From Hydractinia symbiolongicarpus (lineage: Eukaryota; Cnidaria; Hydrozoa; Anthoathecata; Hydractiniidae): DNA of 64,000 bases. Positions 1-15,700 of this stretch are shown here, piece by piece. Location: positions 21,569,001 through 21,633,000 of the forward strand of contig NC_079875.1 of the NCBI RefSeq assembly GCF_029227915.1, given 5' to 3'. Below the pieces are notes generated by a model. The model had not been told where the DNA came from, did no database searches, and saw nothing but the letters and a program-made list of their open reading frames with translations. The stretch's first letter is position 1, and each line of letters opens with the position of its first letter. Made by a program: the position numbers and the translations under genes.

Positions 1-735
1 AACCCCATCTTTTGAATCTGTTCTTTACAAAAAAGATCATTGGACATTTAAAGTTATTAAACAATATTTTGTTTTTCAGCACATTTTATATATATTGTTT
101 AGGTCAATTTGTCAACAAGTGGCATCGTGAATATTTTAACATTTAACATGCTCAAGTATCATCAGCAAAAGATCTTACAAATGATTCTTTAACTTTTTTA
201 TCAATGTCAATAATCAATTAAGGCACTCATGATAGGACAGTGAAAAGTTCCGATTTACAACACTGAATGAATAGACCCATCTTCCAATTTTTTCACTGAT
301 ACATAGCTTTTTCATCTTGACCTGCCAGTTTTTCTTTTTTCCCTTATACAAAAGTTTACAAAATTTTGCGGATTTTTTTACATGCCCACACATAAAAAAG
401 CAGGAGGTTAAATAGCTATTATTTAAATTCTTACAGATATTATGGAAGCACAGTATATGAATCATAGAAAGTAATTTTCAGCAAAACCTTCTTTTTAAAG
501 GCATATATGTGGCTTATGTCGGTGTTGTTTATATTTACCTATGGGTATGTTCTCGAAATAGTATGTTGCACAGAAGGTGGTGTATTCTATAAGCCGTATC
601 ATAAACTCAGAAGACCTGACTGTACCAATATCACACTTGAAAAACACACACACTAAGGCAAGAAAAAAAGTGTGTAAAAATGCATCTAATTACATGCTAA
701 TATAAAATCACCTGGGCTCCTTTCTATTTTTTTAG

Positions 736-3700
736 GCATTACATTAGAATCTGGGAAGAAGTATACCCAAGTTCTCCAACGCTCATTTCATGTTACAATG
801 GCAGCTCTAGGTAGGTGAAAGTTGTAGTAAACATAGCAACTGTTGATGTTGTTTTTATTGGCGATATGTATACACATCAGTAATATTTTGAAACTTGAAC
901 TTTGAAAAATGCTCACAATATATGCTTACTTTTGTCGAATTATACGAAATTATAGTCAAGGTCTAACTGTATTTCTTCACATTAATTTTTGTTTTTGTTT
1001 TTTGTGCAGCAACATTACAACTTTTTCTCGACACGGAAAAGAAACATAGGCCAACTCAAAGAAAAGTAAAAAGTCTGTCATGTCTACTTTTTGTTTTCTT
1101 TCTTAAACTTACCCAACAGGTCTTGCCCAAGAGCTGGTGGGTAAGTAGCTACAAATGTGTATTGTGCTTTTTAAGGCGGCGAATTGTGAAACAGAAATCT
1201 GTCAAATGATTACATTCGCCTTTAAAAACACTAAACTGAACTGAACTGAACATTGCTGAAATGCTGACATTGAAATGTTAAATTTGAACAATCTTTGTTT
1301 TAATAATCAACAGACTATGAATCAACAGGGTTTTGCAATGAGTGAATTCCACTTGTACAGGGTTGATGGTTTTCATGTGTTCTGGAACGAATATTTGTAA
1401 CCATCAGTTATAGCTCTTTTATTGTGTAAATTTGGAATAAAATAGAATTTGTACCTAAAAAATGGCCTCTTCTACCTGGCCTATATTATGTATTTACTAG
1501 TCGATAAAGCCCGTGGAAAAATCCATTTAGGCAGGATAAAAATGAAAAAAGAGCGTCATTTCAATTTTGATGACGTCAGCAACCCATCCACAAAAAAAAT
1601 TAGAACCTTGTTTTCACGTTGCTCAAACTGCTGATCAAGAAAATGTTTATGATCATGTGCTTTTGATGAGCGGTTAATGAGATATAAGGGCTTAAATATT
1701 TTGCTGACGTCAGCAATGACCTGTCAAAACTGTAAAGAAAATTTTAAAAAATTTGTATACCTGTTGCCCTCATCGTATAGTCCTTGAAACGCTGATCAAG
1801 AAAATGTATAGGACTATGTACTTTTGACAAACGGTTGCAGAGATATTAAGGTTTGAAGGTTTTTTGATGACGTCATCCCGTCTATTCCGAAACGAATTTG
1901 GTGACCCAGGTTTGGGAAACTTGCCTATATTGGTCCTAGGTGGTCCCTACTTACCCACGCGGTGAAAAATCATTGACGTCACCACTTCGTTTCCAAGTTA
2001 TTTGGCCTCAAAGTTTTAGGTCCACTGTAATGGCTTTATTAATTAATATATAGGATATATATAAAGTAGTGTTATTGACGTCGCGACGAAACGTCATAAA
2101 ATTTAACATTTGAGACATAATTTTTTCGGCGACTTCAAAGAAAATTTTTGGCGACATCAAAAGAAATTGAGGATATCCACTATGACCGTCACATACACTT
2201 CGTATATTATATAAGACTAGTCGATAAAGCCCGTGGAAAAATCCATTTGTGCAGAATAAAAACAAAAAAGAAGCGTCATTTAAATTTTGATGACGTCAGC
2301 AACCCATCCATAAAAATATAATTTAGAACCTTGTTTTCACGTTGCCTCTATTGGTAGAGCTTAAAATGCTGATCAAGAAAATTTATGTGATCATGCGCTT
2401 TTGATGAGCGGTTAATGAGATATAAGAGTTTAAAAATTTTGGACGTCAGCAATGGCCCGTCAAAACCTAAAAATTTTTTTTAGAAATTTGTATACCTGTT
2501 GCCTTCATGGCATAGATCTTGAAACACTAATCAAGAAAATGTATAGGATCGTGTACTTTTGACAAACAGTGGCTGAGATATTAGGGTTTGAAGGTTCTTG
2601 ATGATGTCATTAACCCGTCCATTCCGAAACGGATTCGGGGACCCAGGTTTGGGAAAATTACCCAAATTGGTCCTAGGTGGTCCTTAGGTACCCACGCGGT
2701 GGAAAATCATTGACGTCACCACCTCGTTTCCAAGTTATTTGGCCTCAAAATTTTGGGTGCATTGTAGTGGCTTTATTAATTTAATATAAGATATTGACGT
2801 TAAAGTAGTAGTATTGACGTCCCGCCTTAACGTCAGAAAATTTAACACATTAGACATGCATTTTTCGGCAACATCAAAGGAAAATAAGCATATCAACTTT
2901 GCCTGTCTAGTCGATAAGGCCCGTGGAAAAATCCACTCAGGCAGATAATGTGCAGATTAAAAGCAAAATTTTTTTTAGAGCTTTGTTTACCCGTTGCCTT
3001 CATCGTATAGATACTGGATCGAAAATAAAATGGCGTTATCTTTAACAATGTATTCCTAATATCGTTTGTTTCAAAATTCTATATTTATATATTTTATTTA
3101 CAATCTTATAACAATTTTATAACAATCTGCTCAATAAAACAATCTGCTCAATAAAACAATCTGCTCAATTAAAGAACTCAATAATATATAGAACTCAATA
3201 AAAGAACTGAAATTGTGGCGAAATGCAGACACATGAACAAATTTTATCTGGCTACGTACGACTCACGCGACTGACGTCATTTTTACATTTTTTTTACGTC
3301 TATTTTTGGTACCATTGTATTGCAACTTTTACGGTTAGGTTTTATTACTACTGAAGATTGTTGTCCGTGTGGCGGCATGAAACTATTAGTTTAGAAAATA
3401 CAAACCATTGTTTTCTTTACATGTATATTTTATTCACTGTATTTTTGAGTCAGCTATAAAAATTCCATATGAAGTTTCCCTCGCCCGACAACTATATTCG
3501 TCACTTTTACAGAAACTTAGTCAAAGTTTAATTTATTCATTGCATCATATAAAGAAAAAGAAAGAATAAATTTTATTATTATATACCCGTAAGCAAAAAC
3601 AGCCATTGAATAAATAATCGTATTCCACCCGTATTATTCAATGCTTGTGACGTAACAATAGTTTTGACAAAACATTCGTAAACGCATGTTTTGATTTTAT

Positions 3701-6700
3701 CCTTTCCGCCTCATTAATTTTTATCGTAATTAACTGTGATTGGTTGTTTCTTAGTGGTCCGTTTTCTGATTGGTCGATTTCCAAACACGTGAAATGGCGG
3801 GAACTTTTTTGTCGAGAAAATTCTTTTTACAAAAACATCAAAACAAAGAAATCTCTTTTGGGTATATAATAAAACATATATACAATAGGTAAACATAGGT
3901 TATTGGATTTATTAACCCTCGGTGATATTATATTCAACTCCGCTGCGCGTCGTTGAATATAAATCACCTCGGATTAATAAATCTCAATAACCTATGTTTA
4001 CCTATTGTATATCTACTTATTATATATAAGTTAAATATAGATATGAATACAATTGTTTATATCTTTATACAACTATTAATTGAACATTAATTCAACGTCA
4101 ATAATTTTGTAAAGGTAAGGATTTCATGATCTCGATTCATGATTTGCAAATTTAGGTAAATAATTTTACGAAAAAATCCATATATAAATAATTGTTCCAT
4201 CGTAAACACATGCATAACAGAGTGGCCCGGAAACTTATAGAAAAAACTCAGAATTTAATACTTATAGGAGGTTGCCGGATTCTTAAATAAGTAAGTGTAA
4301 TAAGTAATTTAGAATGCAGTTAAGAATAATTAAAAAGCGATATGCTTTACCTAAGTTATCATCAGCGTTCACATCCATCACATCCATAGCATCCATAACG
4401 TGCCTAACATTCATTGCAGGTATATAAATAATAATTGCCTTAAAAAGGAACATTAAAATTTACTCAATACTTTTTGTACTGAAATTGCAGAATATACTAA
4501 ACATGTGCTTTCAGTTTATGATTTATATGTTAGGCGCAAGGATGATTTCCCGGGAAATGTAATTTATAATTATATTACACTGAATGAATGAAGAAACTTA
4601 TATCAAAAGTCGACGAACCCTTGTAAAAATATTAATACAAAAATTAAAAAAAGCAATATTTTTTGTAAAAACACTTTTTATGATGCGCCTCAACGTTATT
4701 TAGCTGGGTAACTTTATATCAGCAAAAATTACTTTAAACAATTATAAAGTGGTACATTCATAATTCCTTTTGCTTTGACAGATATTTTTAGATTGAAATT
4801 GTTTATAAAGAAAAGACTGTATATCAAATTTCAAAACAGTGGCTTTCATAACATTCTGCTCCTCACAATTGTTATAAGTGAAAATCGGTCATAAACTTCT
4901 CGAATTTTACCATAACTGAGCTTTAAATATTTGTGTCCCAATACTTGAGAATACGATTTTTAAAAATAGGTTAAAGGTATTTAATATTTATTTATTAGCA
5001 TTCAAAGTATCGCATTTAAGTTAGTATTTCAAATGACTAACTACTCTTTCAACATGAATATTTTAAATTTCTTAATTTGACAAAATACATGATTCGTTAG
5101 ATGTTTTTATATTATATGGGCAGGTTATCATCAAATATTGTACCCCTTGTAGTTAAGTTAATTAATGGGCGTTCTAACATGCGAATCATTTAACGAAGTG
5201 CACCAAGTGAAGGTAAGCCATAGGACTAAAATAAAAAAGATGCCTGTCTAACACAACACTTATACAATATGCATCTTTACATTACATTTAGGGTTTAATG
5301 AAATACAAAATACTTCAATTAATAAAACATTCGTTTAACGAACTTTGAACATGCAAATTTAAATATCCACACAGAGTAGTTTTACTGTCAGCACTATTTC
5401 CCCCTGACACGCCCATATACACGTATGTGACGATTAGTACACCCAATGTCAGTACTATTGTTTTTTGACACGCCCTATATAATAATATTCATAAAACTAT
5501 TATTAATGACGAAGTGTACAACTACTCTCATGTTGTATAACATAAGGTTAGGCCAGCGTCAAAGGTTGCCTGGCACGTATCCCTCCTATAGAGGTGTACT
5601 TCTCCCTTCTTGACAGCACAAATGTGTCACACTATACAACATGGCGGATAGTAAATACAACATCTAAAAATGTGCAAATAAAGTTTTGAAGATGATTTCC
5701 AAATCCAAAACAAAATTGTTATAAGATTTAATATTTGCATATATATTCTTCAGGGAATCACGTAAGAACTTGTCGGTAAACAACATTTTGAGTATAACAT
5801 TCCCTATTAAAAAATCCTTGCCTGGATGAGGGAACAACACTACTCGAACATCACCAAATGCTCTTGCTCTAGAAAAAGCAACATACAGCTGACCATGAGA
5901 AAAACATGGCCTGTGCAACAATATACCAACCTTTTCAAAGGTTTGACCTTGTGCCTTGTTTATTGTCATAGCATAAGACAGCCTTAGTGGAAGCTGTCTG
6001 CGACGTAAGACAAAAGGCATACCTGTATTCGAAGGTGCAAGTTGCACCCTTGGAATAAGTACCCTATCTCCAATGGCATTGCCAGTGAGTACTTCAGCAT
6101 CGACACAGTTGTCATGAATACGTCTTATATTTAGGCGAGTGCCATTACATAAACCAATATTTATGTTTATGTTTCTTAATAAAATAACAACGGCACCAGT
6201 TTTTAATTTAGGCAATGAGGAGGCATACCTGAAGGTGTGATACTATTTAAAAATTCTACCGGATATTGATTCCGTTCCTCATCATCATCACACACAACAT
6301 CATCTGCACTAAAATAAACTCTTTCTTCACCAGGCAATAACGCCAACACCTGATCATTAATGAAGTGAGTCATCATTTGGGGGTGTGAGTACCACAGATG
6401 ATGCCATAATATCCGGTGAAAGATCCCTAAACAAAGTATCAACAATACATTTGGGACGTCACTTCAATTGCACCTTGAAAAGGTTCTTGCTCCCGAACAG
6501 GTAATACACCTTTCCCAAGTTGCAGAAGTCATGCAGCAAATTCTTGTTCTCCTGGCCTTGTTCTCATGTTTCGATGTAATCGAAATTCTCTAACTAAGTG
6601 CCATAATGGAGAACTTTTTAAACACATGTCCACAATTTCAGTTGGTTTTCCTTTTCTGACAACAGGCAGTAACTGTGAAAAATCACCACCTAAAAGAACA

Positions 6701-9700
6701 ACTTTACCTCCAAATGGAAGCTCATTATTACAAATATCTTGTAGAAGACGATCTATTGCATGAAAAGCATGCTTAGGAATCATGGAAGCTTCATCAAGTA
6801 AAAAGAGACTCTTTTGTCGCAATTCTGCACCATAAGCAGAAACCGAGGTTATGCTGCATGTACTGTTCTCTACAATAGGAACAGGTAACCGGAGTAGTCT
6901 ATGAATGGTGGTACCCTTTTTCAAAAGTGTTGCTGCTATGCTAGTAAATGCAGCAATTCCAACTTGAAAACCTCTACCTGTAAGTTCAGAAATAAGGTAA
7001 TTATAAGTAAAGGTTTTACCACTACCACCAGCACCTTCTAAATAAAACAGACGGTTGTTTTGGGCTGCATTGTTAGCAACATTTACAACAGCTTCTATGA
7101 CTGCATTAGCCAGTGCAGTCTGTTCGTCAGTAAGTTGAGCCCTTAGTTGAAAAGGTCTTTCAGCCTCCATAGCTACATCAATGTTTTCAGCTGGGGGTAA
7201 TTCATCTAAATGAGGAAGATTATAATCAGTAAGAGATTTACCAAATTGCCTAAGTACAGAATTAATATCTTGAAGCAGCCTGTACTCAGCCTCTTCCTCG
7301 TTCATTTGGCGAATATAATCTTCATACATTACATCCTTGTACCTTGTCCACAAAGTAAAACGATCAGAAGGTTCGCAGTGAGTAAGTATCACAGCAAACA
7401 GTTGCCTTAATTGCCGAGGCATCTGAAAGTTAACAGCTTCCTGCAAATTATTGTTCCATTCAGTATCATCTTGCAGGAGACCACGCAGTAAACAGGCGTC
7501 ACGAAATGTTTCAGCAACATTGCCATTGACAGTTCGTAAATCTTCAAAAGAAGTTGCACCAGGTGTATGCAATAGCAACATACGTAAATAAAAAAGCTCA
7601 CCTGCGCGTGGACTTACACTATACATTCTGGACACAATTTTACCATGACTGCGTTGTCTTGGTTTCCAAACTTTGTTCTTATTAAAAACAAAATGAAGAG
7701 GAATATCTGGATACATATATTGACGAGCATCATGATTCTCTGCATTTAACAAAAACCAAGCTGTTAATTTTGTAGCCTGATCTGAAGCTGGACAGCAGAG
7801 CCTTTTCATGAGATTGTTGGTGCATGTTAAATTCAAAAAGACGCCATATAGCTTCCGGTGCACTGACATACCGCGCATCTAAAAATGTCGGCACCTCATC
7901 ATGATCAATACGTTCATTGATCTCAATGTTGACACAATCATGACCCTTATAAATATATTTATAGAGGTATTTAACAGATTTAACAGACATGCACGCCTCC
8001 AAGTTTATATGTGCATTGTATTTCTTGGAAAGCCATGGATTATATGGAACAATCCAGCGATTATCTACGTCAACCTTATTGACATTGATATGTATACCAT
8101 TATCACGACGTCTATATAATGGATATCCATTGACTTCAGCTACCGTAGATGCTAAAAAGTTCTTTGGAAAACTTTTTGTGCAAACACCATCTTCCATACA
8201 TCTGGAATTAGGATTCAGATGTCCACATGGTCCATGAATCATACACGATCGTACAATTTCAAACAGCTCAGGGTGTTCCTGTTGATTAGGAATTTCTGCC
8301 GAAATAACACTGTCTATGTCATCTGCATCCCTAAGAATTAACAAATGACAATGAGGCAAACCCCTCTTTTGGAATTCATACACATGTGCTATAGTCTTAC
8401 CTAGAACTCCCATTTCAGTAACATCTTTAAGGAGTTCATTAAGTTTCAATTTAAAAACTTGAGAAACTAAATCAGGCCGATCGTGTGCACGTTGGCCTGC
8501 AAACAAATTTTCTGTAATTTCACGCCATTTTGGATTGCACGTAAAAGTCAGAAAAAAATCAGGTTTTCCAAACTTACCAATAACGGCCATAGCATCTTGA
8601 TAGTTTTGAGCCATGGCACGTGGACTTCCTTGAAAACTTGAAGGAAGAACAACAACACGACCTGGTTGAAGGCCTCGCTCTTCAGCTCGTGCAATCAAAT
8701 GGTCAGCTAAACCTTCATAGCTATCAACACTAAGGTTGGTTTGATTTACTCGAATGTAATTTAAATTATTACCTTCAACTTTAACATAAGAATCAACACA
8801 ATACTGCTGAAACAATTTCTTACCATAATGAATCGGGCTGAAATACTCCCGACCAGCTAAACGGTAAGTATAATACTGCAACTTTGTAGTAGTGTTGCGA
8901 GTACGAATTGCACCTACAGCAACATGAGGTATCCTATTATGCCAACCTGGTTCACCCCTTGGAAAATATAGAGGATACACCATGGGCTCCAAGTTTGCAG
9001 ACATTGTGGAAATATTCTGTAAATCACCTCCACGTGGATAGATAACAACATCCCTGTTTCCAGGAGGTGCTCCATCTTGGCCAACAAATACTGCCGCAAC
9101 TTCATCATGATGTGGCAAGTTGTAGCGCCTTTGGTCGTTGCCAACTCTCATGTACATACGTACATCAGATGGAGCACGGTTTTGTGTTGCTGCCTGATTT
9201 AATTTTTCAGCTTCAACTTCAGCCATATACCTATAGGCAGCAGCAAACGGGCTTACTATGTCCATGACATCTTGAACAGTTTGCATCACATCTTCACGAC
9301 AGCCATTATTTTCTTGACGTGCCATTCTTTCGTTGAGTGCCATACCTGCTTCATAAATATAAAGTTGGTTAAAAACAGGGGTTTGTCCTTCAGGAGGGTG
9401 AAGGCCCCCAACACGATGCCATATTTGACCACAGATACGAAAGCATGGTGGTCCACGGCCAGGTGGGGGGCGAAGGTTTGCTCCAAAAGAAGCAAATGCA
9501 ACTGCACTATTATACTTACGTATATTTGCCTGAAAGTTTTTTGACTTAACAGTATCTGTATTTGTTAATAATTTCTTAAGCAAATTTTTTAATGCAACTT
9601 TACCAGTGTGACAACATTTGAAACAATTTTCATTTTCAAACTTTAAAGCTTGACAATACTCACATTTTTTGTCCATAGCACCTAAAAAATATAAATTAGG

Positions 9701-12700
9701 CAATACATTTTGCCGTGCAATATTATAATACGGCGCATTTCGGCGAGCACGAACAGCAGCATGTCTTTGGACATCAACTTGCTTTCTATTTATAACCTGC
9801 TGAGCGGATTCAGCATTACGCCTAGCAGTTTGTGTAACAGTGTCATTATGCCGTCTAGTATTGGCCTGACCTGTCGATTCCAATCGACGTAAAGATGCGA
9901 CGCATTGACCATGTTGCCTACGTCTAGCTAAAGCAACATCCTCATTATCAGATAAACGTGGCACTACATTTCTCTGTATTTCCTGTGGAAATTCAAAATT
10001 TTGGGATATATGTGATTGTTGCCTCAAAATAGCACCTACCAATCCTTGATTATTGTCACGTTGTTGCAATACAAACCTACCCAAATTATTAAACAGCCTA
10101 AAACCACGAACAGTATTACTGCTGTCATTAATTCCAGACTCATTAGACATTATATCCTAATTAAAGTAAATAAAACAAATTAGGTACCACAGTTCCTTAA
10201 ATGAGAAAAAATAAGATATTAATAGATACATAGCTAGGGACTTAAGGCTGACCGTTCTATTTTAAAAATTGATACCACTATTTTAAATTTAAAAAAATCC
10301 TCTTATTTGTAAAACAACAGTTTTGAAATGCTATCTAGCTAGCTATATATAATTACGAAATAAAGAATTTCTTACTCACAGTTTCAACTACATAGATTTT
10401 GATAAACTTTTTTCTCTCTTTTTTTGTGCAGTATCTAGCTAAAACATAACAAGACGTATGATATACGTAAACAATCTCGCGAATAAAGTTTACAAGAAGC
10501 TGTCTATTAAATTGTGATTTTTGTTACGAAGTTAGACACGACATTTTGCTAATCAGATAGGCAATAATATTTCTTACGCACTACGCAGTTATTTTTCAAA
10601 ATTGATTTGTGAGATCTTTTTGAATGGAAAATTCCTCGAATAGTCAATTTTTGATGGGTCAGTCTGGGGTAAACTGACTGACAGAAAGAAGAAAAACCAC
10701 AAGCCCCAAACAAAACAAACAAAAAAAACGGGGAATAAGAAAGTCACTCAGTGAGAAAAAGCAAAATAAAAAAATAAAAAATAATGTATGAGTAAATTTT
10801 AATTGTTCGAAAAAAATAGCTGCAGTTAAAAAAAAATTATTACCAGAATTGTCACAAACGGCAAACTTCGACAAAAAGAATCCTGTGCACTTTTGGCGCG
10901 GAGAAAATTAACAACAAACGGAATCGGAAAATTTACGTTCTTTCGGAGTGTTTCCGAAACCATATTTCTCTACGTTGGCGTGTCATTAGCGTAGCAAAAG
11001 GAATTTCGTTCTTGTTATTATTAATATATGGTGGAGCGTCTTTGTTTTCCTCTTAAGTTTTGTTGTGGAAATTTTATTTTTCGCAGACTACTTTCCAGGC
11101 ATTTGAGGAGACCTTAATTTTGCCTACATTCATTTTTGAAAAAGTTGGTGGAAACACCTTTAATTTACAAGTTAGTTAAATAACGCTTTTGAACACTTAT
11201 CTTATCTTTTTTTAAAAAAAAAAAAAAAAGTAAAATTAGTTACCAAGATAAGATTCGAACACACGACTACTCCCATGTCGGTGCTCAGAGAGGGAAAAAT
11301 TTCCATTCTCGTAGGACACATTTGCGTTTTAATACAAGCTCACGAGCTTGTAATAAAAAGAAAACACTCTTTTAACTTATAGCTAGTTATCTTTTATAAT
11401 TTAACTAATAACGGCTAGCTAGCAGGGTTCTCTGAATAAAAGTAGTAGTAGTAGTAGTGCAGTAAACTCTCTCAATAAAGGCTATAAAAAAGGGATACTT
11501 TAGTTAAAGCAGTCTAGTGACAGACAAATACATAAAGATGTCGGTGAGTATTGATGTTTAGAAGCTATTTTCTGTATAATCTTTACTCCAAGGTATAACA
11601 TAATTTGCTTGAACAACTACAAAATTGATTGTTCTCACATCTTTGTACAGCATTTTAAATAATTAAACACGCATATTAGTTACGCACTTGAATATACTGT
11701 AATTTATGCAAAATTTGTAAACAAATTGGTTAGCTTTGTTGTTGTCTTAAAAATATAAATAAAACGGAAAACATAAGAAATATTTCCTTTTTTTTTGCAC
11801 GAAGTTTATTTAACGAACTACTTTAATTTATGCAGAAACTTCTTAATATGGTAAAAAGTAAAACTTTAGTAATATACATCACTTGATAGCTATGTTCAGT
11901 AACCTATTAGCTGAATTGATTTTCTGCATTTTTTAAAAACACTTTCAGCAGCTTTATATTTAAAAACAAAAACTTTACCTGTAAATTCCTCCTTCTCACT
12001 TAACATAAAATGTTTATGTGTTTTTTATCTTTATCTTTAAACGATACTAATTTTTCTTCGCTTTTTTAAGTTCGCCTTTTGTCGCGAGAACTTTAAAAAC
12101 AATTTTCTGTTTGTTTGTTTTTACACCAAGGGAACTTTCTATTCGAATGCCGTCCCGTTCGAAAGTACGAATTTGAGCGAATTATATTGCTTATTTTCTA
12201 TCACGTGGTTTGTGACGGTTGCGAGACAAATGTAAACAAAACAAAAAAAATCGACAAACTCGCGCACTCGGTTGTTAAAAAACATCGTATTTGCAAAAGT
12301 CACAGACAGAACTGGCGTATTATTATATAGACTAGTCGATAAGGCCCGTGGAAAAATCCACTTAGGCAGGATAACAGAGAAAAACAACCGTCAATTAAAT
12401 TTTGCTGACGTCAGCAGAGACCTGTCAAAACACAAACTTTATTTTTTTAAAAAATGTGTATGCCTGTTGCCTTCATCGTATAGATCTTGAAACGCTGATC
12501 AAGAAAATATATAGGATCGTGTACTTTTGACAAACGGATGCAGAGATATTAGGGTTTAAAGGTTTTTATGATGACGTCATTAACCCGTCCATTTCGAAAC
12601 GGATTCGGTGACCCAGGTTTGGAAAACCTACCCAAATTGGTCCCAGGTAGTCCCTAGTTACCCAAGCAGGAGATGACGTCAGTTATTTTCACCCGTTTCC

Positions 12701-15700
12701 AAGTTATTTAGCCTTAAATTTAAAAGTGCAATGCAATGGCTTCACTAATCTTAATATACTTTCCTTTGACGTCAATATTGCTTTAACGCCAAAGTTTGGT
12801 AATATACAGAACAAATTTATAGACGATGTTTTATAGACTTTATCAAAGAAAAATTTTATCCACTTTGCAAAAGTGACAGACAGACAGAACTGGCGTATTA
12901 TTATATAGACTAGTCGATAAGGCCCGTGGAAAAATCCACTTAGGCAATAGGTGTCAGCAGTGCAATTACAAAAAATTTTGGCGAAATTTAGTTTATCGTT
13001 GCCTGTACTGTGCAGAGCTTAAAACGCTGATTAAGAAAATGTATATGATCATGTGCTTTTGATAGCGGTTAATGAGATATAAGGGTTTCAAAATTTTGTC
13101 CCCCAAGTTTTTTTTTTAGAAATTTCTATACCTGTTGCTTTCATCGCATAGATCTTGAAACTCTGATCAGGAAAATGTATAGGATCATGTACTTTTGATA
13201 AACGGTTGCAGAGAAATTAGGGTTTGAAGGTTTTTCGATGACGTCATCAACCCGTCCATTCCGAAACGGATTCGGGACCCAGGTTTGGGAAAATTACCCA
13301 TATTGGTCCTAATTGGTCCCTAGTTACCCACGGGGTGAAAAATCATTGACGTCACCACCTCGTTTCCAAGTTATTTGGCCTCAAAGTTTTAGGTGCACTG
13401 TAATGGCTTCATTAATTTAATATAGGATATTGACGTTAAAGTAGTGTTATTTTCGTCGCGTCGTAACGTCAGAAAATTTAGCATATTAGACATGCATATT
13501 TCGGCAAAATCAAAGGAAAATGAAGACATCCACTTTGCCTGTCACAGACACACAGACAGACACACCTAGCGTATTATTATAGAGACTAGTCGATAAAGCC
13601 CGTGGAAAAATCCACTGAAGCAGGATAAAATTGAAAAATGAGCGTCATATGAATTTTGATGACGTCAGCAACCCATCTGCAAAAAAAATTAGAACCTTGT
13701 TTTTACGCTGCCTTTATTGTGTAGACCTTAAAGCACTGATCAAGAAAATGTATGTAATCACGTGCTTTTGATAAATGGTTAATGAGATTTACGAGTTTAA
13801 AAATTTTGCTGACGTCAGCAAAGTCCCTAATAAAAGTACAGAAAAATATTTTTTCGAAATTTGTATACCCGTTGCCTTCATGTTATAGCTCTTGAAACGC
13901 TGATCAAGAAAATGTATAGGACCATGTACTTTTGACCAACGGTTATGAAAATATTGTGGTTTAAAGGTTTTTTGATGACGTCATAAACCCGTTCATTCCG
14001 AAACGTATTTGGGGATCCAGGTTTGGAAAATTACTCAAATTGGTCCCAGGTGGTCCCTAGTTACCCACGCAGGAGATGACGTCAGTTATTTCCAACCGTT
14101 TCCAAGTTATTTAGCCTTAAATTTAAAAGTGCAATGCAATGGCTTCACTAATCTTAATATACTTTCCTTTGACGTCAATATTGCTCTAACGTCAAAGTTT
14201 GCTAATTTACAGAACAAATTTATAGGCGATGTTTTATAGACTTTATCAAAGAAATTTTATCCACTTTGCAAAAGTCACAGACAGAAGCTCTGTATTATTA
14301 TAAGAGATAGTCGATAAATCCCGTGGAGTAATCCACTTAGGCAGAAGGACAATGGAAAAATAGGTTGTTTTAGTTTTTTTGCTGACGTCAGCAGTGCAAA
14401 TACAAAATAAATATATTTTTTTAGAAATTTGTATACCTGTTGCCTTCATCGTATAGATCTTGAAATGCTGATCAAGAAAATGTATATGATCATGTATCTT
14501 TGACAAACGGTTGCAGAGTTATCAAGGTTTAAATGTTTTTTGATGACGTCATCAAACCGTCCATTCCGAAACGGATTCGGGGACCCAAGTTTGGAAAACT
14601 TACCCAAATTGGTCCCAGGTTGTCCCTAGTTACCCACGCGGTGAAAAAACATTGACGTCACCACCTCGTTTCCAAGTTATTTGGCCTCAAAGTTTTAAGT
14701 GCATTGTAATGGCTTCACTAATCTTAATTAACTTTCCTTTGACGTCAATACTATTTTATCGGTAAAGTTTGGTAAATTACAGAACAATTTTATAGGCGAT
14801 GTTTTATAGAATTTGTTAAAGAAAATTTTGAAGAATGTAATCCACTTTGCAAAAGTGACAGACAGACACACGGAACTGGCGTATTATTATATAGACTAGT
14901 GTTTAAAGCCCGTGGATAAATCCACTTAGGCAAAAGGTCAATAAAAAGAAAGTTGTTTTAGATGTATTGCTGACGTCAGCAGTGCAGTGCAGATAAAAAA
15001 AACATTGCGAAATTTGCTTATTCTTTGTCTGTAATGTGTAGAGGTTGAAACACTGGTCAAAATAACGTACAGAATCATATGGTCTCGACGAACGCCTAAT
15101 GAGATATCAGGGATTAAAAATTTTGCTGACGTCAGCAAAGAACCGTCAAAACCCTAAATATTTTTTTAGAAATTAGTATACCTGTTGCCTCCATCGCATA
15201 GATCTTGAAACGCTGATCAAGAAAATGTATAAGATAATGTACCTTTGAGAAACGGTTGCAGAAATATTAGGGTTTAAAGGTTTTTTGATGACATCATCTA
15301 CCCGTCCATTCCGAAACGGATTCGGGGATCCGGGTTTGGGAAAATTACCCAAATTGATCCTAGGTGGTCCCTAGTTACCCACGCGGTGAAAAATCATTGA
15401 CGTCACCACCTCGTTTCCAAGTTATTTGGCCTCAAAGTTTTAGGTGCACTGTAATGGTTTCATTAATTTAATATATTGACGTTAAAGTAGTGTTATTTTC
15501 GTCGCGCCGTAACGTCAGAAAATTTGACATATTAGAGATGCATTTTTCGGCAACATCAAAGGAAAATGAAGACATCCACTTTGCCTGTCACAGACACACA
15601 GACAGACACACTTAGCGTATTATTATATAGACTAGTCGATAAGGCCCGTGGAAAAATCCACTCAGGCAAAAGGAAGATGGTAAAATAGATTGTTTTTACA

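Larger units (their letters stand above)
2907..12331 (-). mobile_element. Autonomous Helitron copy (RepHel) with unit-type termini
   Basis: At the high-coordinate end, about 45 bp (12290-12331) match the 5' terminus of the small units. At the low-coordinate end, about 115 bp (2907-3020) match their 3' terminus, hairpin and CTAG included. The 9.2 kb between them diverges from the units and contains the Rep-helicase reading frames (5664-10150, same strand). The simplest reading is that this is the autonomous element and the small units are internally deleted derivatives sharing its ends. The alternative is that the RepHel remnant is unrelated and landed inside a broken unit. Confidence 0.6.

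Noticed and set aside
9272-9544. Plus-strand frames across 7.9-9.9 kb
   Set aside because: Antisense shadows of the RepHel coding sequence.
10449-11351. Repeat R as the 5' terminus of the autonomous Helitron
   Set aside because: The same repeat occurs alone inside hAT c, and the Helitron-type 5' end is found further out at 12331.
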